From Bdellovibrionaceae bacterium UBA6502 (GTDB taxonomy: Bacteria; Bdellovibrionota; Bdellovibrionia; Bdellovibrionales; UBA840): a stretch of DNA of 14,220 nucleotides. Each line of letters starts with the position of its first letter. The stretch's first letter is position 1. Positions 1 to 7,123 of the stretch are shown piece by piece. The stretch is taken from positions 1-14,220 of the forward strand of contig DJMA01000025.1 in the NCBI GenBank assembly GCA_002436415.1, read 5' to 3'. Made by a program: the position numbers and the translations under genes. The notes under the pieces were generated by a model. That model ran no database searches. It saw nothing but the letters and a program-made list of their open reading frames with translations, and had not been told where the DNA came from.

Positions 1-51
1 TCCAAATTATAGGGTACAGATCACGAGGGAAGCTTTTTTATTTGTTAAAAT

Positions 52-1632
52 TTATTTCTTCAAACTAAAGTTCTTAAAGAACACATCACCCATGCTGTTT
101 AAAAAGTGCTGATCAACACGATCACTCACCATATAATTCAAACTTTCATTAAACAATGGAATGATGACAGCGTCCTTCTCTAGCAAAAGCTTTTGGGCTT
201 TATCATAGAGTTGTTTACGCTTGGAACGATCAAGCTCCTCAGAGGCCTTTCTTACCAGGTTGTCGTATTGATTGTTTTTCCAACGAGTGTAGTTATTACC
301 GCTCTTACTTAAAAACAAATCCATAAAATTATGTGGATCTGGAAAATCTGCTCCCCAACCCAAGCGATATATTTGGTTGGCGTCTTGGCGCATTTTTGAA
401 AGATAAACCTTCCATTCCATGCTAACAACATCGATCTGCACCCCTAGACTAGATTTCCACATTGCTTGTAAAGCTTCAGCAACCGGCTTGTTATAGTCTC
501 TAGAATCATAAGCCATATCAATCCTAGGAAATCCCATTCCTTTTGGATACCCAGCTTCCGCTAACAATGCTTTTGCTTTTTCAACATCAAATTTTAAACC
601 TAGGTCCGCATTATAGGAAAACATACCTTTAGGAATCCACGAAGAAGTCGGTACTTCCCCGCCCTTTAAAATTTTGGGAAATACACTACGATTTACCGCC
701 AAGGCAAAAGCCTTTCTTACTTTCACGTCATCAAAAGGTTTTTTATCGACGTTAAACGCATAGTAATATCCACGCAAATAAGGCACATCATGAACTTTAC
801 CTTGCTTTCGAAAACGCTCGGTATCTTGCCCTGGAATCTTTCTGAAGAAATCTAACTTTCCAGACTCATACAGGCTAACCGCAGTAGCATCTTCTGTAAT
901 AATCAAAAGAGTCACTTTTCGAATACTTGGTTTTTCACCATAGTAGTTCTCATTTCTTTCCATTACGATCTTACTATCATGCTCCCAAGCTGTAAGTTTG
1001 TAAGGGCCAACACTAGGAAAGTTACCAGCTTCAGTCCACTGATCGCCATACTTTTCAATGATGTCTTTACGAACGGGGTAAGCAACCACAAAGGCCGGGA
1101 TATTTAACCAATAACTAGCTGAAGACCTCAAGTTTACTTTTAAAGTATATTTATCAATGGCTTTAACACCAATTTTTGCTGGGTCTTTTATTTTACCGGT
1201 ATTGTATTCTTCAGCATTCACTAAATCGTACAAAAAGTAAGAGTACTCAGCCGCTGTTTTTGGATCTAACATTCTCTTCCAAGCATATTCAAAATCATGA
1301 GCAGTCAATTCTGGGCCGTCACTCCATTTAACACCCTTTCGAAGGTAGAAAGTGTACTCAGTGGCGTCTTTATTAACTTCATAGCGCTCCGCTAAACCTG
1401 GAACTGGGTTCATCTCTTTATCAAGAGCCATTAGGCCTTCATTCAAGTTTTGCATTGGAACCATAGATACGTGGTCCACTTGTTTACTTGGGTCTAAAGC
1501 AGGTGGTTCAGCCTCAAGTCGAACAACGATTGCGTCTTTCTCAGCCTCTGTCGTAGCCTTTTTTTTCTTGGTGCAAGATGCATTTGAAATGATTAGTCCG
1601 AGGGACAAAACTGCAAGAATCCATTTTTTCAT
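52..1632 (-). CDS. oppA: Peptide ABC transporter substrate-binding lipoprotein (OppA-like)
   Basis: Extracytoplasmic solute-binding protein (SBP_bac_5 family) that would capture oligopeptides and deliver them to the OppBC permease. The 526-residue length is typical. Residues 1-20 form a lipoprotein signal: MKKW, a hydrophobic core, then N-A-S-C with Cys20 as the lipidated residue. Asn at -3 is atypical for a lipobox. A lysine-rich linker (TKKKK) follows. Family landmarks are EPPALDP near 42-48, VKWSDG at 101-106, AHDFEYAWKRMLDP at 111-124, GPYKLTAW near 210, and VRKAFALAVNR in the second half. The ATG is preceded at good spacing by AGGAGAG. It is the last gene of oppB-oppC-oppA but is separated from oppC by 414 bases, so it may have its own promoter. 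I found no clear sigma70 match. No terminator is visible in the 51 bases left downstream. Substrate (oligopeptide, dipeptide or other) cannot be told from the sequence. Confidence 0.93.
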   Translation of the reverse strand: MKKWILAVLSLGLIISNASCTKKKKATTEAEKDAIVVRLEAEPPALDPSKQVDHVSMVPMQNLNEGLMALDKEMNPVPGLAERYEVNKDATEYTFYLRKGVKWSDGPELTAHDFEYAWKRMLDPKTAAEYSYFLYDLVNAEEYNTGKIKDPAKIGVKAIDKYTLKVNLRSSASYWLNIPAFVVAYPVRKDIIEKYGDQWTEAGNFPSVGPYKLTAWEHDSKIVMERNENYYGEKPSIRKVTLLIITEDATAVSLYESGKLDFFRKIPGQDTERFRKQGKVHDVPYLRGYYYAFNVDKKPFDDVKVRKAFALAVNRSVFPKILKGGEVPTSSWIPKGMFSYNADLGLKFDVEKAKALLAEAGYPKGMGFPRIDMAYDSRDYNKPVAEALQAMWKSSLGVQIDVVSMEWKVYLSKMRQDANQIYRLGWGADFPDPHNFMDLFLSKSGNNYTRWKNNQYDNLVRKASEELDRSKRKQLYDKAQKLLLEKDAVIIPLFNESLNYMVSDRVDQHFLNSMGDVFFKNFSLKK

Positions 1633-2046
1633 ATTTCTCTCCTAGTGATTTTTAACTACCACCACTACCCGTAAAAGACAAGGTAGGCCTGTTGTGGCTG
1701 AAATAATTTAAAGCCCTTACCTCAAAAACACTCTCAAGCTTGCTTAGAAAAACACCGGTCAACACAAAAGTTTTCCACATTTATTGTGGATATCCTCATC
1801 TATAATTTTTGATAATGGCTCGGGCGCATTTGCACGAGTTGGACTCATTTAAACTATAATTCCATTAAGGATAGAAATTGTGTCTGTTTTTTAGATAGCA
1901 ATTTTTTTCTTAACCCAGCTCTTTCAAAAAGCAACTCATACAATTCCTACAATAGAAACTTTGTTCACCAAAATAATATTTAAGAAAGAATCTCACCGAA
2001 CAGTGACAGATCAAAAGCTATTGCCGAAAACTAGAGCTTTTATAAA
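1633..2046. other. 414-base gap between oppC and oppA, non-coding
   Basis: AT-rich, with no supportable gene on either strand. It holds the oppA ribosome-binding site at its left end. At 2013-2019/2035-2041 there is a weak 7-bp inverted repeat (AAAAGCT ... AGCTTTT) just past the oppC stop, which might attenuate transcription or protect the oppBC mRNA end. At 1774-1790 there is a small hairpin (TCCACA, 5-base loop, TGTGGA). I searched the minus strand for an oppA promoter. The best -10-like boxes (for example TATAGT, opposite about 1852-1857) lack a -35 partner, so no promoter is annotated. Confidence 0.6.
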
Positions 2047-2934
2047 TTACTTTCTAGCTTTCGGGTCAAAGGCATCCCGAAGACCATCCCCTAGTAAATT
2101 AAACGCTAACATGCTTAAAAACAATATTACCCCGGGGCTAATGATGATATGAGGATAAGTTCTAAGACTTCGCCAGCCATCGGCAGCCAAAGTTCCCCAA
2201 CTTGCATAGGGAGGCTGAATCCCAAGACCAATGAAACTCAAAAAACTTTCAAACATTACATTGGCAGGAATCTGAAAGGTTAATGTTACAATGATAGGTC
2301 CTAGAATATTTGGTAAAATATGTCTGGTTAATATCTGATAAGAAGGCACTCCAATGGACACAGCTGCCTCGACGTAAAGCATCTGCTTCTCCTGAAGCAC
2401 CTGACCACGAACTAAACGAGCAATATTCACCCAACCGACGATACTCAAAGCGACAAAGGTTCCATAAAGAGCCTTGTCTTTTGGATCTAATTCAGTGGCG
2501 AGGGAATTAAACAACACCATCACAAGAATTAATAGAACCAAGGCAGGAATGGTGTACAAAATATCAATAAAGCGCATCATGAAGGAATCTACTCTTCCGC
2601 CAAACCAGCCCGAGATAGCTCCGTAAATTACTCCCATTACTAGCGATGCTAAGGATGTAAATATACCCACAGCCATAGACATTTGCGCACCATAAATGAT
2701 GCGAGACAATAGATCTCGTCCAAGGCTGTCTGTACCTAGCCAATGCTCTGCGCCTGGAGATAAAAGGATTTTTGATGCGTCCTGGGCTTCAAAAGAATAG
2801 GGAGCAACCCAATCAGCGAAGTAAGCACAAAAACAAACGATCATAAGAAATACCGCAGATACCACTGCGGCCTTGTTCTTTTTAAGCCTACGCCAGGAAT
2901 CATACCAAAGAGATTTTGATTTTTGCTTCTTCAC
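2047..2934 (-). CDS. oppC: Peptide ABC transporter permease (OppC/DppC type)
   Basis: Second inner-membrane permease subunit of the peptide importer, 295 residues, the usual OppC length. It begins with a cytoplasmic segment (SLWYDSWRRLKKNK) and a first membrane span at about 23-42. It then shows the OppC hallmark HWLGTDSLGRDLLSRIIYGA at 64-83 and further spans at about 88-108, 127-146, 158-172, 209-228 and 266-283. The EAA loop that contacts the ATPase is at about 189-208 (E-A-A...G...I-L-P). The start is GTG, preceded by GAGG at 7 bases; that SD overlaps the TGA stop of oppB, 8 bases upstream, which suggests translational coupling. OppC versus DppC cannot be separated by eye. The family assignment is firm. 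Confidence 0.95.
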   Translation of the reverse strand: MKKQKSKSLWYDSWRRLKKNKAAVVSAVFLMIVCFCAYFADWVAPYSFEAQDASKILLSPGAEHWLGTDSLGRDLLSRIIYGAQMSMAVGIFTSLASLVMGVIYGAISGWFGGRVDSFMMRFIDILYTIPALVLLILVMVLFNSLATELDPKDKALYGTFVALSIVGWVNIARLVRGQVLQEKQMLYVEAAVSIGVPSYQILTRHILPNILGPIIVTLTFQIPANVMFESFLSFIGLGIQPPYASWGTLAADGWRSLRTYPHIIISPGVILFLSMLAFNLLGDGLRDAFDPKARK

Positions 2935-2942
2935 AGTTCGCC

Positions 2943-4022
2943 TCAGTTTGACAATCGAATGCGTGGATCAATCACGGCATAAAGTAAATCTACTATTAAA
3001 TTTGCGAGCACCAACAATGCCGCATACAAAAGTGTAACTCCCAAAATCAAAGGATAGTCTCGATTGGTCACACTCTGTACGAAATGCTTCCCCATTCCAG
3101 GTACGGCAAAAATCAATTCTACGACAAAAGAACCAGATAAAATATTTGCGACTAAAGGCCCTGACATCGTCACCACAGGGATTAAAGAGTTTTTTAAAAC
3201 ATGCTTAAATAAAACAACACTCGCGGATAAGCCTTTTGCTTTCGCAGTTCGAACAAAATCGGAATGAATAGTATCTAAAACACTTGAGCGAGTTAACCTG
3301 GCAATGATTGCCGCTGGTCTTAATCCTAGTGTCACCACCGGCATTATATAATGTACAGGGCTTTCCCAAAGAGCTGGAGGTAATAAATCTAGATAGAAAG
3401 TAAAAAATAAAATCAACAAGGGCCCAACCAAAAAGGATGGAAGCGCAACTCCTGAAATCGCCATAAACATGGCACTGGTATCCCAAACGGTATTATGTTT
3501 AGCACCTGCTAAAGCACCTAAAGGAATTCCCAGTAAAAAAGCTAGAAGCAAGGAATAAAGCCCTAACTTAATTGAATTAGGAATGCTCTCAGAAATGATA
3601 TCCGTAACACTACGACCAATATACTTATAAGACTCCCCTAAATCCCCTTTTACAAGGTCACCTAGGTAAAATACATATTGTTCGATCATTGGTTTATCTA
3701 AATGGTATTTAGCTTCAATGTTAGCTAGTACTTCAGGTGGTAAAGCTTTGTCTGAATCAAAGGGGCCACCAGGCATTAAGCGCAACATTAAAAAAGTGGT
3801 TGTGGCGATTATAAACAAGACGAAGCTCGCGCCCATCAATCTTTTCAAAAAATAGTAGGACATCTTCTTTGCGAAAACCTGGTAAATAAACAAAGCAATG
3901 ATTCCAAAAGCAAAGGAAAAATTTGCGAAATCTACAATGGGTCCTTCAAACTCAGATAGATCAAAAAAGATCATCAAAAGCCCCATACTTAGTACAAAAT
4001 AAAATATTTTTTTAAGATGCAA
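2943..4022 (-). CDS. oppB: Peptide ABC transporter permease (OppB type) with N-terminal extension
   Basis: First permease subunit, about 359 residues from the start chosen here; canonical OppB has about 305. The usual OppB beginning (MSYYFLKRLMGAS) appears only at residue 54. It is followed by LRLMPGGPFD, the GDLGESY motif near 126-132, and the EAA loop (RTAKAKG...) at about 258-281. The first 53 residues carry two extra hydrophobic segments at about 6-20 and 32-50. I chose the TTG at 4022-4020 because GAGG lies 8 bases upstream and an extended -10 (4058-4066) predicts transcription starting near 4051. The frame stays open to another TTG at 4049, but that has no SD and would lie at the transcript end. 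An internal ATG at 3863 would give standard length but has only a weak SD. It is the first gene of the opp cluster and is divergent from kbl. Confidence 0.9.
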   Translation of the reverse strand: MHLKKIFYFVLSMGLLMIFFDLSEFEGPIVDFANFSFAFGIIALFIYQVFAKKMSYYFLKRLMGASFVLFIIATTTFLMLRLMPGGPFDSDKALPPEVLANIEAKYHLDKPMIEQYVFYLGDLVKGDLGESYKYIGRSVTDIISESIPNSIKLGLYSLLLAFLLGIPLGALAGAKHNTVWDTSAMFMAISGVALPSFLVGPLLILFFTFYLDLLPPALWESPVHYIMPVVTLGLRPAAIIARLTRSSVLDTIHSDFVRTAKAKGLSASVVLFKHVLKNSLIPVVTMSGPLVANILSGSFVVELIFAVPGMGKHFVQSVTNRDYPLILGVTLLYAALLVLANLIVDLLYAVIDPRIRLSN

Positions 4023-4057
4023 CGATCCTACCTCAACTCGAAAAAACAAAGAAAGCT

Positions 4058-4066
4058 GTTATAGCA
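4058..4066 (-). promoter_or_regulatory. Extended -10 promoter element for the opp cluster
   Basis: Read on the minus strand the bases are TGCTATAAC, an extended -10 (TGn + TATAAC, five of six to consensus). The -35 region is poor, as is common with extended -10 promoters. Transcription would begin near 4051, leaving a leader of about 29 bases before the TTG at 4022 with its GAGG SD. No experimental support. Confidence 0.4.
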
Positions 4067-4283
4067 CTTCAAAGCAGATTCTTCTAGCCTTCCCCTCTAG
4101 AATTTCGATCAATATGACGCATTTGCTCGCCTGAGTACAGAGCTAGTTAACTCCTTAGAATCATTATGAAGAAGTTTCATTCTTTACAGTAAAGCCATTT
4201 CGCTCAGTAAAAACAAAGGTAATAATTTGAATTTATTTCTAGTCTTTTTCTCGTGAATCTTCTGCTTTCTAGAATCGCTAGGA
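4067..4283. other. Divergent intergenic stretch between the opp and kbl promoters
   Basis: AT-rich spacer between the minus-strand opp promoter and the plus-strand kbl promoter. I found no ORF with a ribosome-binding site, no strong hairpin and no recognised operator. The 6-bp palindrome TCTAGA occurs twice (about 4096-4101 and 4268-4273), but at this length chance is likely. Confidence 0.5.
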
Positions 4284-4312
4284 TTGATTCTTCAACTGGC
4301 AAAGGGTATACC
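4284..4312 (+). promoter_or_regulatory. Sigma70-like promoter for kbl-tdh
   Basis: TTGATT at 4284-4289 (four of six to the -35 consensus), a 17-base spacer, and TATACC at 4307-4312 (four of six to the -10). Transcription would start near 4319, giving a leader of about 65 bases that contains the hairpin at 4341-4363 and the SD of kbl. Predicted by eye only. Confidence 0.45.
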
Positions 4313-4340
4313 TGAGGGGCTTTTTAATTTAATTCTTTCA

Positions 4341-4363
4341 AACCAAAAGGCAAAGCTTTGGTT
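4341..4363 (+). promoter_or_regulatory. Leader hairpin upstream of kbl
   Basis: AACCAAAAG (4341-4349) pairs with CTTTGGTT (4356-4363) across a 6-base loop with one bulged A. It ends 21 bases before the TTG start of kbl, just before the GGGAGA ribosome-binding site, and no T-run follows, so it is not a terminator. It could influence translation or mRNA stability of the kbl-tdh transcript. Function is inference. Confidence 0.35.
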
Positions 4364-4384
4364 TGTGAAAAACTGGGAGATATT

Positions 4385-5578
4385 TTGTCCAATTTAATTT
4401 CTGATTTAGAAAAAACAGTAAAGCAAATCAAAGAAGATGGCTTATTTAAGGCTGAACGAATTATCGATTCTTCACAATCCGCTGAAATACATGTGCAAAA
4501 TGGAGAGGATGTTTTAAATTTTTGTGCAAATAACTATCTTGGACTTGCCAACCACCCCGCTCTAATCCAAGCAGGAAAAGACACTCTAGACAAATATGGC
4601 TTCGGCATGGCCTCGGTCCGTTTTATTTGCGGGACCCAAGATATTCACAAAAAATTAGAACAAGAAATCTCTAAATTTTTAGGAACAGAAGATACCATAC
4701 TTTATTCCTCTTGCTTTGATGCTAATGCCGGTCTTTTTGAAACCATTTTAGGACCAGAGGATGCAATAATCTCGGATGCTTTAAACCACGCTAGTATCAT
4801 CGATGGCGTTCGTTTGTGTAAAGCAAAACGCTTCCGTTATGCAAACAATGATATGGCTGATCTTGAACAAAAATTAAAAGAAGCTCAAGAAGCAAATTGC
4901 AAAAACATTTTAATCGCTTCTGATGGCGTTTTTTCGATGGATGGAATCATTGCCAACGTTAATGGAATTTGTGATCTTGCTGAAAAGTACAATGCCTACG
5001 TAATGATTGATGATTCTCATGCCGTTGGCTTTGTTGGTGATAAGGGTAAAGGTACCCATGAGTACTCCAAATGTATGGATCGCGTACATATTTTAACGGG
5101 AACACTAGGTAAAGCATTGGGTGGCGCCAGTGGTGGTTATACCTCTGGAAAAAAAGAGATCATCGATGTTTTACGTCAGAAATCCCGTCCCTATCTTTTT
5201 TCAAACAGTCTTGCACCTATGATTTGCGGAGCTAGTTTGAAAGTTTTAGAAATGTTAAATGAAGGTGATGAGCTACGAGATAAATTAAAAAATAATTCCG
5301 CTCATTTCAGAAAAAGAATGTCAGATGCTGGTTTCACGTTAGCAGGAGCAGACCATGCTATCATTCCTGTGATGATTGGCGATGCAGCCCTTGCAAGTAA
5401 AATGGCTGACGAATTGTTAAAAGAAGGCATTTACGTAATCGGCTTTAGTTTTCCAGTTGTTCCGAAAGGACAAGCAAGAATTAGAACCCAAATGAGCGCT
5501 GCCCATAGTATTGAGCAAATTGATCGTTGCGTTGATGCGTTTATTAAAATTGGTAAAGAGATGGGAGTGATTTCATGA
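4385..5578 (+). CDS. kbl: 2-amino-3-ketobutyrate CoA ligase (glycine C-acetyltransferase)
   Basis: PLP enzyme of the alpha-oxoamine synthase family. It cleaves 2-amino-3-ketobutyrate with CoA into glycine and acetyl-CoA, the second step of threonine catabolism after Tdh. From the TTG at 4385 the protein has 397 residues, against 398 for E. coli Kbl, and lines up from the first residues (SNLISDLEKT..., then GLFKAERII). The family landmarks are nearly identical to E. coli: FCANNYLGLANHP, GFGMASVRFICGTQD, SDALNHASIIDGVRLCKAKR, the DDSHAVGF block, and the PLP lysine in TGTLGKALGG (Lys243 here, Lys244 in E. coli). The C-terminal PVVPKGQARIRTQMSAAH is also conserved. The frame is open up to an earlier TTG at 4358, but GGGAGA sits 5 bases before 4385, so the later start is preferred. 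Its TGA overlaps the tdh ATG by 4 bases. Confidence 0.95.
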   Translation: MSNLISDLEKTVKQIKEDGLFKAERIIDSSQSAEIHVQNGEDVLNFCANNYLGLANHPALIQAGKDTLDKYGFGMASVRFICGTQDIHKKLEQEISKFLGTEDTILYSSCFDANAGLFETILGPEDAIISDALNHASIIDGVRLCKAKRFRYANNDMADLEQKLKEAQEANCKNILIASDGVFSMDGIIANVNGICDLAEKYNAYVMIDDSHAVGFVGDKGKGTHEYSKCMDRVHILTGTLGKALGGASGGYTSGKKEIIDVLRQKSRPYLFSNSLAPMICGASLKVLEMLNEGDELRDKLKNNSAHFRKRMSDAGFTLAGADHAIIPVMIGDAALASKMADELLKEGIYVIGFSFPVVPKGQARIRTQMSAAHSIEQIDRCVDAFIKIGKEMGVIS

Positions 5579-6600
5579 GAAGTCTCGCTAAATTAAAAAA
5601 AGAACCTGGAATTTGGATGACCGAAACCGAAAAGCCAGAACTAGGTCACAATGATGTTTTGATAAAAATTAAAAAAACAGCCATTTGTGGAACAGACATT
5701 CATATATATAATTGGGATGAATGGTCGCAAAACACGATTCCTGTTCCTATGACAGTTGGTCATGAATACGTTGGAGAAATCGTCGAGCTAGGCCAAGAGG
5801 TAAAGGGTCTAAACATTGGAGACCGCGTAAGTGGAGAAGGCCATATTACCTGTGGCTACTGCAGAAATTGTCGCGCTGGAAAAAGACACCTTTGTCGTAA
5901 CACGGAAGGTGTAGGTGTAAACCGACCTGGTGCTTTCGCAGAGTACTTAGCCTTGCCAGCAATCAATGTTTTTAAATTGCCTCAAGAAATTAGTGACGAA
6001 ATCGCTTCAATCTTTGATCCCTTCGGAAACGCAGTTCATACGGCTTTAAGTTTTGACTTAGTTGGAGAAGACGTTCTTATCACCGGAGCTGGGCCGATAG
6101 GCATTATGGCTGTTGCAATTTGTAAATTCGTCGGCGCAAGGCATGTTGTTATTACTGATGTGAATGAGTATCGACTAGATTTAGCTAAAAAGATGGGTGC
6201 CACTCGCGCAGTAAACGTTAAAGACACTAATCTAAAAGAAGTAATGAATGACTTAGGTATGACAGAAGGTTTTGATGTTGGCCTCGAAATGTCTGGAGTT
6301 CCTAGCGCTTTGAAACAAATGTTAGATACCATGAATCATGGTGGAAAAATTGCCATGTTAGGTATTCCTCCCAAAGATATGCCTATGGATTGGAACCAAG
6401 TTATTTTTAAAGGATTACAAATTAAAGGAATTTACGGTCGAGAGATGTTTGAGACATGGTACAAGATGGCAAGCTTAATTCAAGCCGGCTTAGACATTAC
6501 TCCCATTGTAACTCATCGCTATTCGGTAAATGATTACCAAGAAGCCTTCGAAATCATGAACTCTGGACAAAGCGGAAAAGTGATTTTAGATTGGAACTAG
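5575..6600 (+). CDS. tdh: L-threonine 3-dehydrogenase
   Basis: Cytoplasmic zinc- and NAD-dependent medium-chain dehydrogenase oxidising L-threonine to 2-amino-3-ketobutyrate, the substrate of the overlapping kbl product. It has 341 residues, exactly the E. coli length. Catalytic zinc ligands are Cys38 (ICGTDIHIY), His63 and Glu64 (GHEYVGE). The structural zinc site is Cys93, Cys96, Cys99 and Cys107 (CGYCRNC...C). The Rossmann GAGPIG is at 171-176, with Asp195 ending the second strand (VVITD), consistent with NAD over NADP. FDPFGNAVHT at 147-156 is also typical. The ATG overlaps the kbl stop (ATGA), so the two are translationally coupled, and a strong terminator follows 19 bases after the stop. 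Neighbour, length and motifs all agree, so an alternative such as sorbitol dehydrogenase is unlikely. Confidence 0.96.
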   Translation: MRSLAKLKKEPGIWMTETEKPELGHNDVLIKIKKTAICGTDIHIYNWDEWSQNTIPVPMTVGHEYVGEIVELGQEVKGLNIGDRVSGEGHITCGYCRNCRAGKRHLCRNTEGVGVNRPGAFAEYLALPAINVFKLPQEISDEIASIFDPFGNAVHTALSFDLVGEDVLITGAGPIGIMAVAICKFVGARHVVITDVNEYRLDLAKKMGATRAVNVKDTNLKEVMNDLGMTEGFDVGLEMSGVPSALKQMLDTMNHGGKIAMLGIPPKDMPMDWNQVIFKGLQIKGIYGREMFETWYKMASLIQAGLDITPIVTHRYSVNDYQEAFEIMNSGQSGKVILDWN

Positions 6601-6618
6601 ATTTAAAATTTAAATGAC

Positions 6619-6656
6619 AAAAAAGCTTCTGAAATATTTCAGGAGCTTTTTTTTTT
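6619..6656 (+). terminator. Rho-independent terminator of kbl-tdh
   Basis: The arms AAAAGCTTCTGAA and TTCAGGAGCTTTT pair with one U-G wobble and a 4-base loop (ATAT), and a run of ten T (6647-6656) follows. It lies 19 bases after the tdh stop. Confidence 0.9.
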
Positions 6657-6676
6657 GCCCGACTAAGGTTTTAGTA

Positions 6677-6705
6677 TTGATAGTATTCCTTAGGAAAACT
6701 GTAAA
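6677..6705 (+). promoter_or_regulatory. Sigma70-like promoter for the 43-codon gene
   Basis: TTGATA at 6677-6682 (five of six to -35), 17 bases, then TGTAAA at 6700-6705 (four of six to -10). Predicted start near 6712, about 24 bases before the ATG at 6736. It lies just after the tdh terminator, so the small gene would be an independent unit. Confidence 0.4.
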
Positions 6706-6735
6706 GCTTTGCTAGGCTTAATACCTGGAGGCTTT

Positions 6736-6867
6736 ATGCGAATTTTTGTTATCATCGCTTTTGTTTTTATTGTGCCCTTTATTCCTAAAATGCTTTGGTC
6801 CTGTGACCAAGTGCCGGGAGATTACCAGTCGGAAAAGCTGCTTGATAAGTCTCTTTCCAATGACTAG
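6736..6867 (+). CDS. Small exported or membrane peptide, 43 residues, function unknown
   Basis: I do not recognise a family. The ATG is preceded at 4 bases by a near-perfect SD (TGGAGG), and a plausible promoter lies further upstream, so this looks like a real gene despite its size. The peptide starts MRIF and has a strongly hydrophobic stretch at 3-17. Then comes L-W-S-C at 20-23, which could be a lipobox with Cys23 lipidated, leaving a 21-residue polar tail (DQVPGDY...). Lys18 between the hydrophobic core and the putative lipobox is unusual, and a simple N-terminal membrane anchor is the alternative. Many bacterial genomes carry such tiny lipoproteins, often unannotated. It lies between the tdh terminator and the convergent transglycosylase gene, with no operon partner. 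Confidence 0.5.
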   Translation: MRIFVIIAFVFIVPFIPKMLWSCDQVPGDYQSEKLLDKSLSND

Positions 6868-7069
6868 CTCTTTTTGCTCTGAACATTAAAAAAGCTCTAT
6901 ACTTTAGGTCACTGTTTTCATGATTGAAACTCGCTCCATTATTTGTAGATCTACAATGAAGACCATAGCTACCGCCTTAAATATGCATTTCACAAGCCAA
7001 AAATATGAAAAAATCCATACCTAGATGGCTTATTCGTCACTTTTGATCAAAAACAGATCTTTTAAAATT
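6868..7069. other. Non-coding gap after the small gene
   Basis: No gene is supportable here. The only ATG frame of note (22 codons, starting near 6956) lacks an SD. A perfect 14-bp palindrome, TTGTAGATCTACAA, lies at 6943-6956. No terminator for the small gene is evident on the plus strand before the transglycosylase terminator at 7070-7099, whose hairpin may stop transcripts from both sides. Confidence 0.5.
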
Positions 7070-7099
7070 AAAAAAAAACGGCCTTCGGATAAAGGCCGT
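7070..7099 (-). terminator. Rho-independent terminator of the lytic transglycosylase gene
   Basis: ACGGCCTT (7078-7085) and AAGGCCGT (7092-7099) form a perfect 8-bp stem with a 6-base loop. Read on the minus strand it is followed directly by eight T (7077-7070). It lies 24 bases past the stop of the transglycosylase. The plus-strand side has only a weak T-rich tail. Confidence 0.88.
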
Positions 7100-7123
7100 C
7101 TTGCTTTAACTTTTCTTTGGTTT

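Noticed and set aside
1741..1762. TTGACC on the minus strand as the -35 of an oppA promoter
   Set aside because: No -10-like hexamer occurs 16-18 bases downstream.
1961..2152. Plus-strand frame of 63 codons overlapping the 3' end of oppC
   Set aside because: Its second half is antisense to oppC, no SD is seen, and the product has no recognisable features.
3205..3486. Minus-strand frame of 93 codons inside oppB
   Set aside because: Out of frame within a firmly identified permease; no motif or SD of its own.
4023..4049. Upstream TTG (4049) as the start of oppB
   Set aside because: It has no SD and would lie at the predicted transcript start, whereas the TTG at 4022 has GAGG at good spacing.
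4358..4384. Upstream TTG (4358) as the start of kbl
   Set aside because: No SD, it lies inside the leader hairpin, and the nine extra residues do not match Kbl. The TTG at 4385 has an SD and gives the family length.
6036..6332. Minus-strand frame of 98 codons inside tdh
   Set aside because: Antisense to a well-conserved dehydrogenase core; no SD or homology seen.
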